64,000 nucleotides of DNA from Streptosporangium sp040640155 (GCF_040640155.1 NZ_JBFABE010000001.1:1-64000); one strand, 5' to 3'. Positions 25,220 to 37,223 are shown, counted from the first letter of the stretch. Numbers and translations are program-made. The notes: generated from the sequence alone by a model not told the origin.

Positions 25220-26089
25220 TCATATTTGGGCTTTATATGTCCGAATCATCTCTTTGATGCACTTCAGGGAATCTTTGGGGTCCAGTGCCGTGGCACGGAT
25301 CTGGTCGATCGCCTCACGGTGCACCTTCAGGTCATCGGGTCGCTCGAAGTACTCGTTCCGGACGAGGATCTCGATGTAGACGACGTCCGAGCCCGTGCCC
25401 TCGCCCATCTCCAGGAAGACGAACGGGCTGCCGGCCCCCATGTAGGCACCCTTGTCGAACGGAACGACCTGGAGGGTGACGTGACGTTTCTCGGCGACCA
25501 CCAGGACATGCTCCATCTGGGCCGTCATGATCTCAAGGTTGCCGACCCGCCGGTGCAGCACGGCCTCGTCGATGAAGGTCCAGTAGCGGGGAGGGTCGGC
25601 CCTCTCCAGTAGGGCACGCTGCCGCGCCATGCGAGCGGCGACACGCCGCTCCAGCACGTCGGATTCCATCCGGGGCAGCAGGCCGTGGATCAGGGCCCGG
25701 GCGTAGTCCTCCGTCTGGAGCAGGCCGGGGAAGAACGCGGTCTGGAACTCGGTGATCGACGCCGCTCCGGCCTCCAGTTCCATGTACGTGTACAGCATGT
25801 CGTTGCCGAGATCGCCGTGTTCGTATTTCAGGCCCGGTTTCCGTATCTCGCGGGCCAGCGTCATGAGCTGTTCGATCAGCTCCTCGTCCTCGATGCCGTA
25901 GGCGGCACAGAGATCGCGTACGTCTCTCTGGCTGGCGCCGCGCTGTGCGTTCTCTATACGGCTGATCTTCGAAGGGGTGCAGAGCAGGGCCTCGGCCGCC
26001 TGCTCGACCGTCAGCCCGGCCGCCTTGCGCAGTTCTCGCAACCGGCCCCCGAGTCGGCGTCGGCGCAGGGTCGGATTGTTCTCAGCCAT
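25220..26089 (-). CDS. XRE-family regulator with DUF5753 domain (copy 2)
   Basis: The 289-residue paralogue of the regulator at 23015-23881 has a helix-turn-helix LRELRKAAGLTVEQAAEALL, then TPSKISRIENAQRG. A DUF5753 domain carries EFQTAFFPGLLQTEDYARAL, RADPPRYWTFIDEAVLHRR and LQVVPFDKGAYMG. ATG 26089 follows AAGAGG by eight bases. The gene is divergent from the CxxC-protein gene, with a perfect 14-bp palindrome (26207-26220) in between that could be its operator. Confidence 0.92.
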   Translation of the reverse strand: MAENNPTLRRRRLGGRLRELRKAAGLTVEQAAEALLCTPSKISRIENAQRGASQRDVRDLCAAYGIEDEELIEQLMTLAREIRKPGLKYEHGDLGNDMLYTYMELEAGAASITEFQTAFFPGLLQTEDYARALIHGLLPRMESDVLERRVAARMARQRALLERADPPRYWTFIDEAVLHRRVGNLEIMTAQMEHVLVVAEKRHVTLQVVPFDKGAYMGAGSPFVFLEMGEGTGSDVVYIEILVRNEYFERPDDLKVHREAIDQIRATALDPKDSLKCIKEMIRTYKAQI

Positions 26090-26206
26090 CGGCGCAACCT
26101 CTTCTCGATGCCGCAGACGGCGGGCCGGTCTCTGTCCAGCCCCCGGTACAACGCGTGTACGGAGCGGCGGCAAGAACCAACGGAAAGATCCTCCGGCAAA
26201 TCCTAC

Positions 26207-26220
26207 ATGGCAATTGCCAT
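26207..26220. promoter_or_regulatory. Perfect 14-bp palindrome upstream of XRE copy 2
   Basis: ATGGCAATTGCCAT lies in the 210-bp region between the XRE gene and the divergent CxxC-protein gene, overlapping a CATAAT -10-like box on the plus strand. A Cro-type regulator site is plausible. Confidence 0.45.
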
Positions 26221-26299
26221 AATCGTGTTGTCATCGGCACAAGGTTGGGTAGAGGGACAGGCAAGGCCCCAAGGGGGCGAATCTTCAGGGGGTGGAGCC

Positions 26300-26608
26300 T
26301 TGAAGCACGACATCGAAGGCGGGAGAAGCCTCTCGATCCGAGTACGAAGCTTAGCGATCACCTGTCTCCGGGCGCTGGACAACTGGATCTTCGGGGAGAT
26401 CGACGCGTTCGCCGGGGTGCTGGGCTGGGAGATCGACCGGAGCCGTCCGTTCACGCGCAGGTACCGTTCCCCGCAGTTCGACGCGCTGCAGAGATGCGGC
26501 CTGTGCCGGGGCGCGGGGTGGACCGGGCGGGACGATCACGTGTGCGGGCTCTGCGGGGGGGACGGGCGGATAGCACGGCTCAACGCGGGGGCGAGCCGTG
26601 AGAAGTGA
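26300..26608 (+). CDS. Small protein with DnaJ-like CxxCxGxG motifs
   Basis: The 102-residue protein has a helical first part (SLSIRVRSLAITCLRALDNW) and two Cys pairs near the C-terminus (CGLCRGAGW and CGLCGGDGR) that resemble a DnaJ-type zinc-binding fold. The TTG at 26300 is proposed because GGTGG lies just upstream; no ATG or GTG nearby gives a better start, so the N-terminus is uncertain. The stop overlaps the start of the next gene by 11 bp, suggesting co-translation. I do not recognise the family beyond the zinc motif. Confidence 0.55.
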   Translation: MKHDIEGGRSLSIRVRSLAITCLRALDNWIFGEIDAFAGVLGWEIDRSRPFTRRYRSPQFDALQRCGLCRGAGWTGRDDHVCGLCGGDGRIARLNAGASREK

Positions 26609-27188
26609 GGAGCCCCGGTTCGGTCAGCTCTCCGCGACGCGGCGGGCGGCGATCATCCCTCAGGCGCGGACCGGGCCGCTCGGGCTGATCTGGGAGTGGC
26701 GGTACGAGATCGGCCTCGTCCTGGTCGTGCCGGTCGCCGTCGTCGTCGCGGTGAGGATCTTCGACTGGGGCTGGGTGCTCGCGACCGTGGCGCTGCTCGC
26801 CCTCGTGGTGGGGGCGGTGCCGGTCGCGCGGGCCGAGGTGTGGGGGCGGTGCCGGTGCGTGTTCACCGCGCACCGTGTCCGCTCCGGTTGCGTGGAGGCG
26901 CTGGTCGTCAACCGGAGGGGCCGCGCGCCCCACGTCCTGCGGACGGTGGCGACCCCGTTCGGGGAGCGGGCCTGGCTCTGGTGCCGGGCCGGGACCACGG
27001 TCTCCGACCTGGAGGACGCCGCAGAGGTGCTGGCGATCTGCTGTCTGGCGCCGCTGGTGCGGATCGCCGCCCATCCTCGCCACCCGGCGCTGGTCGCGGT
27101 CGAGGTCATCCGCGACGAGCGGGCGTGGGCCGCCGGGCCGGGCGGGCACGGGCGCAGGGAGTCCCCCTTCTCGGGAAGCCGGGGCTGA
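26598..27188 (+). CDS. Two-helix membrane protein of integrative-element type
   Basis: The 196-residue protein has two adjacent membrane helices (IGLVLVVPVAVVVAVRIF and WVLATVALLALVVGAVPV). A soluble domain follows with HRVRSGCVEALVVN, APHVLRTVATPFGERAWLW and LAPLVRIAAHPRHPALVAVEV. From memory, proteins of this plan are found directly before FtsK/SpoIIIE-type transfer ATPases in actinomycete integrative and conjugative elements; no such ATPase follows here. It overlaps the CxxC-protein gene. If the assignment is right, it is a stranded part of a decayed element. Confidence 0.6.
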   Translation: MRSEEPRFGQLSATRRAAIIPQARTGPLGLIWEWRYEIGLVLVVPVAVVVAVRIFDWGWVLATVALLALVVGAVPVARAEVWGRCRCVFTAHRVRSGCVEALVVNRRGRAPHVLRTVATPFGERAWLWCRAGTTVSDLEDAAEVLAICCLAPLVRIAAHPRHPALVAVEVIRDERAWAAGPGGHGRRESPFSGSRG

Positions 27189-27347
27189 CCGGGCCCGCGG
27201 GGAACGGCCGGCCGGTGAGGACCGGCGGTTCAAGGCCATCGGAGTCAAGGCCGGTGGGTCAAGGCCGGCAGGTGAGGGCCGGTGGGCCGAGGCTCGGCGC
27301 GGCAGGCGAAAGGTACTATCGGCGCAGTTCAATGCGAGGTGGGCCGG

Positions 27348-30300
27348 ATGGACTTTCGTGTGCTGGGCCCGGTCGGGGTGATCGCCGACGACGGGACGGC
27401 GCTGGACACCGGCCCCTACCAGCAACGGCTGGTGCTGGCCATGTGCGTCCTCGCCGCGCCGCGGCCGGTCGGGCCGCAGCGGATGATCGGCGTGCTCTGG
27501 GAGGACGAACCCCCTCCGGGGGCGCTCAACACCGTGCAGGCGTACATCTCCAAGCTCCGCAGGGTCTTCGAGCCCGGCAGGACACGCGGGGTGGCCCCGG
27601 CGGTCCTCGTCACCAGGCCGGGCGGGTACGTCCTGGACGTCCCCGCGGCCTCGATCGACCTGGGCCGGGCGCGGGAGCGCGTGGCCGCCGGGACGAGCCG
27701 GGCGGCGGCGGGCGACCACGACGGGGCGGCCCGGGAGCTGCGGCGGGCGCTGGGGGAGTGGAGCGGCGAGCCGCTCGCGGACCTGACGGCCTCCTCCTGG
27801 GCGGCGGAGGAGGGCGCGCACCTGGCCGAGTTCCGGCTGACGACCGAGGAGGACCTGGCCGCGTCCGAGCTGGCGCTGGGGCGGGGGGCGTCGCTGAACG
27901 GCCGGTTGGCCCAGCTGGTCGCCGCGCAGCCGTTCAGGGAGCGGCTGCGCGCGCTCTCGGCGCACGCCCTGTACCAGGCGGGGCGGCAGGCCGACGCGCT
28001 CGCCGTGCTCGCCGAGGGGCGGCGGCTGCTGATGGAGGACCTGGGGCTGGACCCCGGCGCGGGTTCCCGGGAGATGGAGCGGCGCATCCTGGCCCAGGAC
28101 CCCGCGCTGACCCCACGTCCCCCGGCGGGCGAGGCGGGCGCGAGGGGCGCGCCGGGCGCACCGGGTACGGCGGACGTCGCGGACGAGACGAACGGGGCGG
28201 GCGCGACGAGCGCGGGCGGGGACGCCGGGACGGGGCCGGCCACCGAGGCCGGGCGGGACGACGGGCTGGTCGGCAGGGACGCCGAGGCCGGGGTGCTGGA
28301 GCGGATGGCCGCCGGGGACGGGCACCGGGTGGTGCTGATCGCCGGTGAGCCGGGCATCGGCAAGACCCGCCTCGCCGAGCACGCGGCCGACGCCGCCCGG
28401 GCCCGGGGCCACCGGGTGGCGTGGGGCCGCTGCTGGGACGACGCGGGCGCGCCCCCGTTCTGGCCCTGGACGCAGGCCGTGCGGGGGCTGGTCGGCGGGG
28501 ACGGGGACCTGGCGCACCTCATCGGCGCCGGGGCGCGATCGGGAACGCCGGGAACGCCGGGAGCGCCGGGAGCGCCGGGAGCGCCGGGAGCGCCGGGCGG
28601 CACGGCCGCGACCGGGCAGTTCGAGCTGTACGAGGCGTTCGCCCGGCTGCTGAACGAGCACGGCCGGACGCTGGTGGTCCTCGACGACCTGCAGTGGGCC
28701 GACCCCTCGTCGCTGCGGCTGCTGGAGTTCCTGGCCTCCACCCGGCTCTGCCCGGACCTGGCCGTGGTGGCGACGTACCGCGACACCGGCGGGCGGGACG
28801 GCGGGCCGCTGGAGCGCACGCTGGGCGCGCTGGCACGGCTGCCGCACGTGCGGCGGCTCCCGGTGCGCGGCCTGGCCGAGGGGGAGATCCGCGAGTACCT
28901 GCGACGGGCCGGCGCCGACCCGGGCAGGGCGGCCGAGATGGGCAGGCTCACCGCGGGAAACCCGTTCTTCCTGGGCGAGGCGCTCCAGCTCGGCGAGACC
29001 CCCGAGGCGCTGTCGGACGTCGTGCGCGGCCGGCTGGCGGGCCTGCCGCCCGGCACCGAGGAGGTGCTGACCGCCGCGGCGCTGCTGGGCCGGGAGGCGG
29101 ACCTGGACGTGCTGACCCGGGTGGCCGGGCCGTCCCCGGAACGGGTGCTCGACATCGTCGACGCCGCCGTGCAGGCCCGGCTGCTGGTCGCCGAGGACGG
29201 GCCCGGTTGCCGGTTCGTCCACGACATCGTCCGCGACGTGCTGCGCGAGGCGCTGCCGCCGCTGCGCCGCAGGAGGACGCACGCGCGGATCGCCGAGGTG
29301 CTCCAGGAGCGGAGCGGGACGCGGCTGAGCGAGATCGCCCACCACTGCCGCGAGGGCCTGCTCGGCCCGGAGACGACGGCCAGGGCGATCGGCTACACCC
29401 GGCGCGCGGCGGCCTGGGCCGGTGCCCGGTTCGCCCACGAGGACGCGGTTGAGGGCCTGGAGAAGGCGCTCGCGCTGGTCGACCGGCTGCCCGAGCCGGA
29501 CGCCGCGCTCCGCTGCGACCTGTTGCTCGACCTGGCCGAGGCCCAGGCGGCCGCCGGGGCGAGCGGCGCGGCCCACGCCTCGCTGGAGGCGGCGGCGGAC
29601 CTCGCCGAGGAGCTCGGCGACGACGACCGGCTGGCCAGGGCGGTGCTCGGCTTCTCCGACCCGCTCCACCTGGCCATGTACGAGGAGATGACCGGCATCG
29701 CCCGGATGGCCGAGCGCATCGGCCGGGTGCTCGCCTCCGGCCTGGCCTCCGACTCGCCCTGGCGGGCCAGGCTGCTCGCGGCCGCCGCGCTGACCGGCTC
29801 GACCTCCCGGCCGGTGGGGCGGAGCGTGGAGCTGGCGCGGGAGGCGGTGTCGCTGGCCCGCCGAGGCGGTGACGAGGCGACCCTGTCCAGGACGCTGATC
29901 GCGCTGGAGATCCTGCTGCGTTCCGGCCACGACCACGAGGGCGGGCGGGCGGCCGTCGCCGAGATCGTGGAGATCGGCCGCCGCACCGGGGACCTGGTCA
30001 CCGAGTGGATCGGCAGGGAGAACGCGTACGTCGAGCTGATGGCCCGGGGCGAGGCGGAGGCCGCCGCGGAGTCGCTGGCCTGGCTGCGGGAGAACGCCGG
30101 CCGGCTCCGGCTCCCCTCGATGGTCAGTCTCGCCGAGTGGCAGGCCGCGGTCCGCGCCTACCTGTCCGGGAACCTCGTCGGCGCGCTCGCCGCGGCCGAC
30201 GCCTCCGGGGCCGCCCACCCCGAGGGCGCGCTGGGCCGCGACGACGCGCTGCTGCGCCGCGAGACGTTCCGCTTCCTGTCCCTGCGGGCCGGGGGCGAGG

Positions 30301-30755
30301 CCGGCCGGGCGCTCGCGCTGGCCGGGGAGATGCTCGCCCTGCGTCCCGGCCAGCGGCCCTGGACGATCCTGCGCTGCCTGGCCCTGGTCGACCTGGGCAG
30401 GACCGGCGAGGCGCGCGAGATCCTCGACGCCCTCGCCCGGGACGGCTTCGCCGCGATCGGCCCGGAGCTGGCCTACCGGTTCGTGGCGGACGCCGTCAGC
30501 GAGATCTGCGACGCGCTCGGCGACGAGGCCGCCGGAGAGGTCCTGTACGGCCTGCTCGCCCCGCACGCGGGACGGCTGCTCGGCTGGTCGCAGGCCGACC
30601 TCTGCCTGGGCAGGCTGGCCCTGCTGGCCGGCGACGAGGAGCGGGCCGCGGCCCACCTGCGCGCGGCCGGGACGTTCGTGGCGCGGGCGGGCCTGCGCGT
30701 GTACGAACCCGCCGTCCGGGCACTGGTCGGACGCCTGGAGCCGGGTTCGCCCTAG
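27348..30755 (+). CDS. SARP-family regulator with AAA ATPase and TPR-like region (AfsR-type)
   Basis: The 1135-residue protein begins with an OmpR-like winged helix (about 1-95) and a bacterial transcriptional activation domain (about 95-250), as in Streptomyces antibiotic regulatory proteins. An ATPase module follows, with Walker A GEPGIGKTRL (about 335) and Walker B TLVVLDDLQWADPSSL. The C-terminal 450 residues are helical, TPR-like repeats. A Gly-x-Pro linker (GTPGTPGAPGAPGAPGAPG) interrupts the ATPase. ATG 27348 follows GAGGTGG by seven bases; a TACTAT -10-like box lies at 27314. Such proteins usually activate nearby biosynthetic genes, but none is obvious here; the trehalose operon downstream is the nearest same-strand target. 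Confidence 0.9.
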   Translation: MDFRVLGPVGVIADDGTALDTGPYQQRLVLAMCVLAAPRPVGPQRMIGVLWEDEPPPGALNTVQAYISKLRRVFEPGRTRGVAPAVLVTRPGGYVLDVPAASIDLGRARERVAAGTSRAAAGDHDGAARELRRALGEWSGEPLADLTASSWAAEEGAHLAEFRLTTEEDLAASELALGRGASLNGRLAQLVAAQPFRERLRALSAHALYQAGRQADALAVLAEGRRLLMEDLGLDPGAGSREMERRILAQDPALTPRPPAGEAGARGAPGAPGTADVADETNGAGATSAGGDAGTGPATEAGRDDGLVGRDAEAGVLERMAAGDGHRVVLIAGEPGIGKTRLAEHAADAARARGHRVAWGRCWDDAGAPPFWPWTQAVRGLVGGDGDLAHLIGAGARSGTPGTPGAPGAPGAPGAPGGTAATGQFELYEAFARLLNEHGRTLVVLDDLQWADPSSLRLLEFLASTRLCPDLAVVATYRDTGGRDGGPLERTLGALARLPHVRRLPVRGLAEGEIREYLRRAGADPGRAAEMGRLTAGNPFFLGEALQLGETPEALSDVVRGRLAGLPPGTEEVLTAAALLGREADLDVLTRVAGPSPERVLDIVDAAVQARLLVAEDGPGCRFVHDIVRDVLREALPPLRRRRTHARIAEVLQERSGTRLSEIAHHCREGLLGPETTARAIGYTRRAAAWAGARFAHEDAVEGLEKALALVDRLPEPDAALRCDLLLDLAEAQAAAGASGAAHASLEAAADLAEELGDDDRLARAVLGFSDPLHLAMYEEMTGIARMAERIGRVLASGLASDSPWRARLLAAAALTGSTSRPVGRSVELAREAVSLARRGGDEATLSRTLIALEILLRSGHDHEGGRAAVAEIVEIGRRTGDLVTEWIGRENAYVELMARGEAEAAAESLAWLRENAGRLRLPSMVSLAEWQAAVRAYLSGNLVGALAAADASGAAHPEGALGRDDALLRRETFRFLSLRAGGEAGRALALAGEMLALRPGQRPWTILRCLALVDLGRTGEAREILDALARDGFAAIGPELAYRFVADAVSEICDALGDEAAGEVLYGLLAPHAGRLLGWSQADLCLGRLALLAGDEERAAAHLRAAGTFVARAGLRVYEPAVRALVGRLEPGSP
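28541..28594 (+). repeat. 9-bp iterated repeat within the SARP gene
   Basis: Six copies of GGGARCGCC in tandem encode the Gly-Thr/Ala-Pro linker in the ATPase part of the SARP protein. Closely similar units occur in non-coding DNA at 58088-58193. Confidence 0.8.
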
Positions 30756-30809
30756 GCTCGTGGCGGCGTGACGCGCCCGGCCGGTGAGATCAGAGACACA
30801 GGAGTGGGA

Positions 30810-30868
30810 ATGTATGCATGCCACGGCGAACACGGGGCATATCTGTCCACCGCTGAAGGGGCGGTGTA

Positions 30869-30869
<1 letters not shown>
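30810..30869 (+). CDS. Possible 19-codon leader ORF coupled to glgX
   Basis: ATG at 30810 lies five bases after AGGAG and opens a 19-codon frame (MYACHGEHGAYLSTAEGAV). Its TAA overlaps the glgX ATG as TAATG. This stop/start overlap and good ribosome site are the pattern of a translated upstream ORF that feeds ribosomes into the next gene. glgX also has its own GAAGGGG site inside the leader. No matching peptide family is known to me. Confidence 0.4.
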
Positions 30870-32966
<2,097 letters not shown>

Positions 32967-32974
<8 letters not shown>

Positions 32975-35492
32975 GCCGATGGTCCAGCCCGTTCCCGAGC
33001 CCGCCCCGGCCGGGCCCGTCCTGACCGGGCCCGCCCCGGCCGAGCCCGCTCCCGTTCCGGAGCCGGCCCCTGTCCCCGAGCCTGTCCCCGAGCCCGGGAC
33101 CGTCCCCGAGCCCGGGACCGTACCGCAGCAGGGCGCTCCGGACGTCCCGCCCGCCGAGACGGTGCCCGGCGCCAGGACCGGCGAGGACGTCGACGAGATC
33201 GTCGATCCGGCGCCGCTGGAGACCGACGGGCAGATCCCGCTGCCCTCACCCGGCTCCTACGAGGTGCCGCTGTCGACGTACCGGTTCCAGCTCACCCCCG
33301 ACTTCGGGTTCGACAAGGTGGCCGAGCTCGCCCCGTACCTGCGGGACCTGGGGGTCAGCCACGTCTACCTGTCGCCGATCCTGCAGGCCGTGCCCGAGTC
33401 GCGGCACGGCTACGACGTGACCGACCACTCGCGCGTCCGCGAGGAGTTCGGCGGCGCCGAGGGCCTGCGCGAGCTGTCGGCGACGCTGGCCCAGCACGGG
33501 ATCGGCATCGTCGTCGACATCGTGCCCAACCACATGACGATCCCGGTGCCCGAGTCGGGCAACGCCCAGCTCTGGTCGGTGCTCAAGGAGGGGCGCGACT
33601 CGCCGTACGCCTCCTGGTTCGACATCGACTGGGAGGGCGGCGAGGGCAGGGTCAACATGCCCGTCCTCGGCGGCGACCCGGAGGAGGTCGTGGCCGACGG
33701 CGACGTGCTGCGCTACCACGACCACGAGTTCCCGCTGCCCGACACGCACTACCGGCTGGTCGACTGGCGGCGCGGCCCCGGCTACCGCCGCTTCTTCGAC
33801 GTCTCCTCGCTGATCGGGTTGCGCGTCGAGGACCCGGAGGTCTTCGACGACACGCACGCCCTCATCCTGGCCCTGGTCAAGGAGGGCGTCATCCAGGGGC
33901 TGCGGGTGGACCACCCCGACGGGCTGGCCGAGCCGCGCGGTTACCTGTCGCGGCTGCGCGCGGCCTCGGGCCTGTGGACCGTGGCCGAGAAGATCCTGGT
34001 CGGCTCCGAGCGGCTGCCCGCCGACTGGGAGTGCGACGGCACCACCGGCTACGACGTGCTCAACCGCATCACCGGCCTGTTCGTCGACCCGGCCGGCAAG
34101 GAACCGCTGGTCGAGCTGTACACCACGCACACCGGCGGGCCGTCCGACTACGCCCAGGTGGTCCGCGAGTCCAAGACCGAGGTCCTGAACCTGTTCTTCG
34201 GCTCCGAGATCGACCGGCTGCACGCCCTGACCGGCTCCGACCGGCGGACCCTGGTGGAACTGCTCGCCGCCATGCCGGTCTACCGGGCCTACGCGGTGCC
34301 GGGAGAGCCGGTGCCCGAGGCGTCGGCGCGGATCGTCGAGGAGGCCGGGCGGATCGCGGCCGGGCACCTGCCCGAGGGCGCCCCGGTCGACGAGGTCGTC
34401 CGCCAGGTGCTGCACGGGCCGGCCGAGGCCGTCACCCGCTTCCAGCAGACCTGCGGGCCGGTGATGGCCAAGGGCGTCGAGGACACCGCCCTGTACCGGT
34501 GGTACCCGCTGTCCTGCCTGAACGAGGTGGGCGGCGAGCCCGACCGGTTCGGCGAGTCCGTCGAGGAGTTCCACGCGTTCTGCCGGAGGATGTCCCCGGC
34601 CACCATGACGACGCTGTCCACCCACGACACCAAGCGCTCCGAGGACGTGCGGGCCAGGCTGGCCGTGCTGTCGGAGATGCCGGCGGAGTGGGCGGCGGCG
34701 GTCGGCGAGTGGTCGGCGAAGGTCTCCTTCGACCCGGCCCTGGACTACCTGGCCTGGCAGAACCTGATGGCGTCCTGGCCGATCGACCCGGGCCGTTTCT
34801 TCGACTACCTGTTCAAGGCGGCCCGCGAGGCCAAGACCTCGATCTCCTGGGCCACCCCGGACCCGGCCTACGAGCGGGGCATCCGCGACTTCGTCACCCG
34901 CGCGGTGGAGGAGTGCGGTCCCTCGATCGCGGAGTTCGCCGCCAGGATCGAGCCGTACGCCAGGTCCAACTCGCTGGGGCAGAAGCTCGTCCAGCTCATG
35001 CTGCCCGGCGTGCCCGACCTGTACTGGGGGAACGAGATCACCGACTTCTCCCTGGTCGACCCGGACAACCGCCGGCCGGTGGACTTCCAGCTCCGCCGCC
35101 GGATGCTCTCGTCGGCCCAGGCGCACGCGAGCCACGCCAACCCCGACGAGGCCAACCCGAGCACCGCAGCCGAGGACCTCTCCTGGGACGAGGCCAAGCT
35201 GGCCGTCACCGCCCAGGCCCTCGGGCTGCGGCACCGGCTGGGCCCGGAGGCGCCGTACCTGCCGATCGAGGCGGGCGAGCACGGACTCGCCTTCGCCCGT
35301 GGCGAGCGGGCCGTGACCGTCGCCACCCGGCTGCCGGTGGGGCTGGAGCGGCGCGGCGGCTGGGGGAGCGACACGATCACCCTGCCGCGCGGCACCTGGC
35401 GGGACCTGCTGACCGGCACCGAGCACACCGGCCGCATCCCCCTGGCGCACCTGCTGGCCGTCCACCCTGTCGCGCTGCTGGAAAGGAACTGA
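32967..35492 (+). CDS. treY: Maltooligosyl trehalose synthase with Pro-rich N-terminal extension
   Basis: The 841-residue GH13 enzyme converts the reducing-end glucose of maltodextrins to an alpha,alpha-1,1 link. The catalytic part starts at about residue 100 (VPLSTYRFQLTPDFGFDKV), where most family members begin. It carries VVDIVPNHM, nucleophile D315 in GLRVDHPDGL, the acid Glu in WTVAEKILVG and TTLSTHDTKRSED. The first about 95 residues are Pro/Glu/Val-rich repeats (PEPAPVPEPVPEPGTVPEPG) and probably disordered. It overlaps glgX and is three bases from treZ. Confidence 0.95.
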
Positions 35493-35495
35493 CAC

Positions 35496-37223
35496 GTGTT
35501 CGAAGTATGGGCACCACAGGCGACGTCGGTGGACGTGGAGATCGGCGAGGTCCGCTACCCCATGTCCTCGGCGGGCGGTGGCTGGTGGACCGCCGAGGTC
35601 CCCGGCGCCGGCCACGGTACCGACTACCGCTTCCGGCTGGACGGCGGCGACCCGATGCCCGACCCCCGGAGCCGCTGGCAGCCCGACGGCATCTTCGGGC
35701 CGAGCCGCCTCTACGACCACGCCCGCTTCGAGTGGGGCGACGAGCTGTGGCGGGGGCGTGACCTGCCGGGCTCGGTCATCTACGAGCTGCACATCGGCAC
35801 CTTCACCCCCGAGGGCACCTTCGACGCGGCGATCGGCAGGCTGGAGCACCTGGTCGACCTCGGTGTCGACTTCGTCGAGGTCATGCCGGTGCCGCCGGTG
35901 CCGGGCGGGCGCAACTGGGGCTACGACGGCGTGGACCTGTGGGCCGTCACCGAGAACTACGGCGGCCCGGACCCCTTCAAGCGCTTCGTGGACGCCTGCC
36001 ACCGGCGCGGGCTGGGCGTGATCCTCGACGTCGTCTACAACCACCTGGGTCCCTCGGGGAACTTCCTGGCCCCCTTCGGCCCGTACTTCCACTCCAGCGC
36101 CTCCTCCTTCTGGGGGCAGGCGGTCAACCTGGACGGCCCCGGTTCCGACGAGGTGCGCGCCTACTTCGTCGGCAACGCGATGCAGTGGCTGCGCGACTAC
36201 CACGTCGACGGCCTGCGGCTGGACGCCGTGCACGCGCTGCACGACAGCCGGGCCGTGCACCTGCTGGAGGAGCTGGCCGTCGAGACCGAGGCGCTGTCGG
36301 CCGCCGTGGGCAGGCCGCTCACGCTCATCGCCGAGTCCGACCTCAACGACCCCCGGCTGATGACGCCCCGCGAGGCCGGGGGATTCGGCCTGGCGGGGGC
36401 CTGGGACGACGACGTCCACCACGCCCTGCACGTGGCGGTGACCGGGGAGCGGCACGGCTACTACGACGACTTCCACGGCGCCCTGCCCAAGGTGCTCAGC
36501 CACGGCTACTACCACGACGGGACCTTCTCCTCGTTCCGGGGACGCTCCCACGGCCGCCCGGCCTCCCACGTTCCCGGGTACCGCTTCGTCTGCTGCGCGC
36601 AGAACCACGACCAGATCGGCAACCGGGCCGAGGGTGACCGGATGGACCCCGAGGCGCTCCGGCTGGCCGCGGGGCTCCTGCTGACCTCGCCGTTCACGCC
36701 CATGCTGTTCATGGGGGAGGAGTGGGGGGCGAGCTCGCCGTTCCTGTTCTTCACCGACCACGTGGAGCCGCAGCTGCGCGAGGGCGAGGGGGACCGGCGG
36801 CGCAGGGAGTTCGTGGGCTTCGGCTACGACGATTGGGCGGAGAAGGCGCCCGACCCGGGCGAGGAGACCACGTTCCTGCGCTCCAAGCTCGACTGGAGCG
36901 AGCTGGACGAGGACGCCCACCGGGCCCACCTGGACTGGTACCGGGCCCTGATCGCGCTACGCCGCGCCCACCCCGAGCTGACCGACCCCCGGCTGGACCG
37001 GGTCAAGGTCGACCACGGCGAGTCCTGGCTGGTCGTGCACCGGGGAGGGGTCAGGGTGGCGGCCAATCTCGGGCCGGTCCCGCTGACGGTCACGCTCGGG
37101 ACGGGCCGGTCCACGCCGGGACAGGTCCTGCTCGCCTCCGAGGCGTCGGTGACCGTGCAGGGGGAGGAATTGTCCCTGCCGCCCCGCTCGCTCGCGGTCG
37201 TCCGCCTGGACCCGCCGGCCTGA
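35496..37223 (+). CDS. treZ: Maltooligosyl trehalose trehalohydrolase
   Basis: The 575-residue GH13 enzyme cleaves trehalose from the product of TreY. The N-terminal beta domain starts MFEVWAPQATSVDVEIG. The barrel has VIYELHIGTFTPEG, LDVVYNHLGPSGN, nucleophile D243 in GLRLDAVHAL, the Glu in LIAESDLNDP and the Asp of CAQNHDQIGNR. The GTG at 35496 follows AAGGA by about nine bases. Together glgX-treY-treZ give trehalose from glycogen without phosphorylated sugars. A terminator follows 20 bp after the stop. Confidence 0.95.
   Translation: MFEVWAPQATSVDVEIGEVRYPMSSAGGGWWTAEVPGAGHGTDYRFRLDGGDPMPDPRSRWQPDGIFGPSRLYDHARFEWGDELWRGRDLPGSVIYELHIGTFTPEGTFDAAIGRLEHLVDLGVDFVEVMPVPPVPGGRNWGYDGVDLWAVTENYGGPDPFKRFVDACHRRGLGVILDVVYNHLGPSGNFLAPFGPYFHSSASSFWGQAVNLDGPGSDEVRAYFVGNAMQWLRDYHVDGLRLDAVHALHDSRAVHLLEELAVETEALSAAVGRPLTLIAESDLNDPRLMTPREAGGFGLAGAWDDDVHHALHVAVTGERHGYYDDFHGALPKVLSHGYYHDGTFSSFRGRSHGRPASHVPGYRFVCCAQNHDQIGNRAEGDRMDPEALRLAAGLLLTSPFTPMLFMGEEWGASSPFLFFTDHVEPQLREGEGDRRRREFVGFGYDDWAEKAPDPGEETTFLRSKLDWSELDEDAHRAHLDWYRALIALRRAHPELTDPRLDRVKVDHGESWLVVHRGGVRVAANLGPVPLTVTLGTGRSTPGQVLLASEASVTVQGEELSLPPRSLAVVRLDPPA

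Noticed and set aside
26580..30833. 1417-codon open frame on the minus strand opposite the SARP gene
   Set aside because: Its composition is Arg/Pro/Gly/Gln-rich with no known motifs, and the plus-strand frame holds a complete SARP-ATPase with all catalytic motifs.
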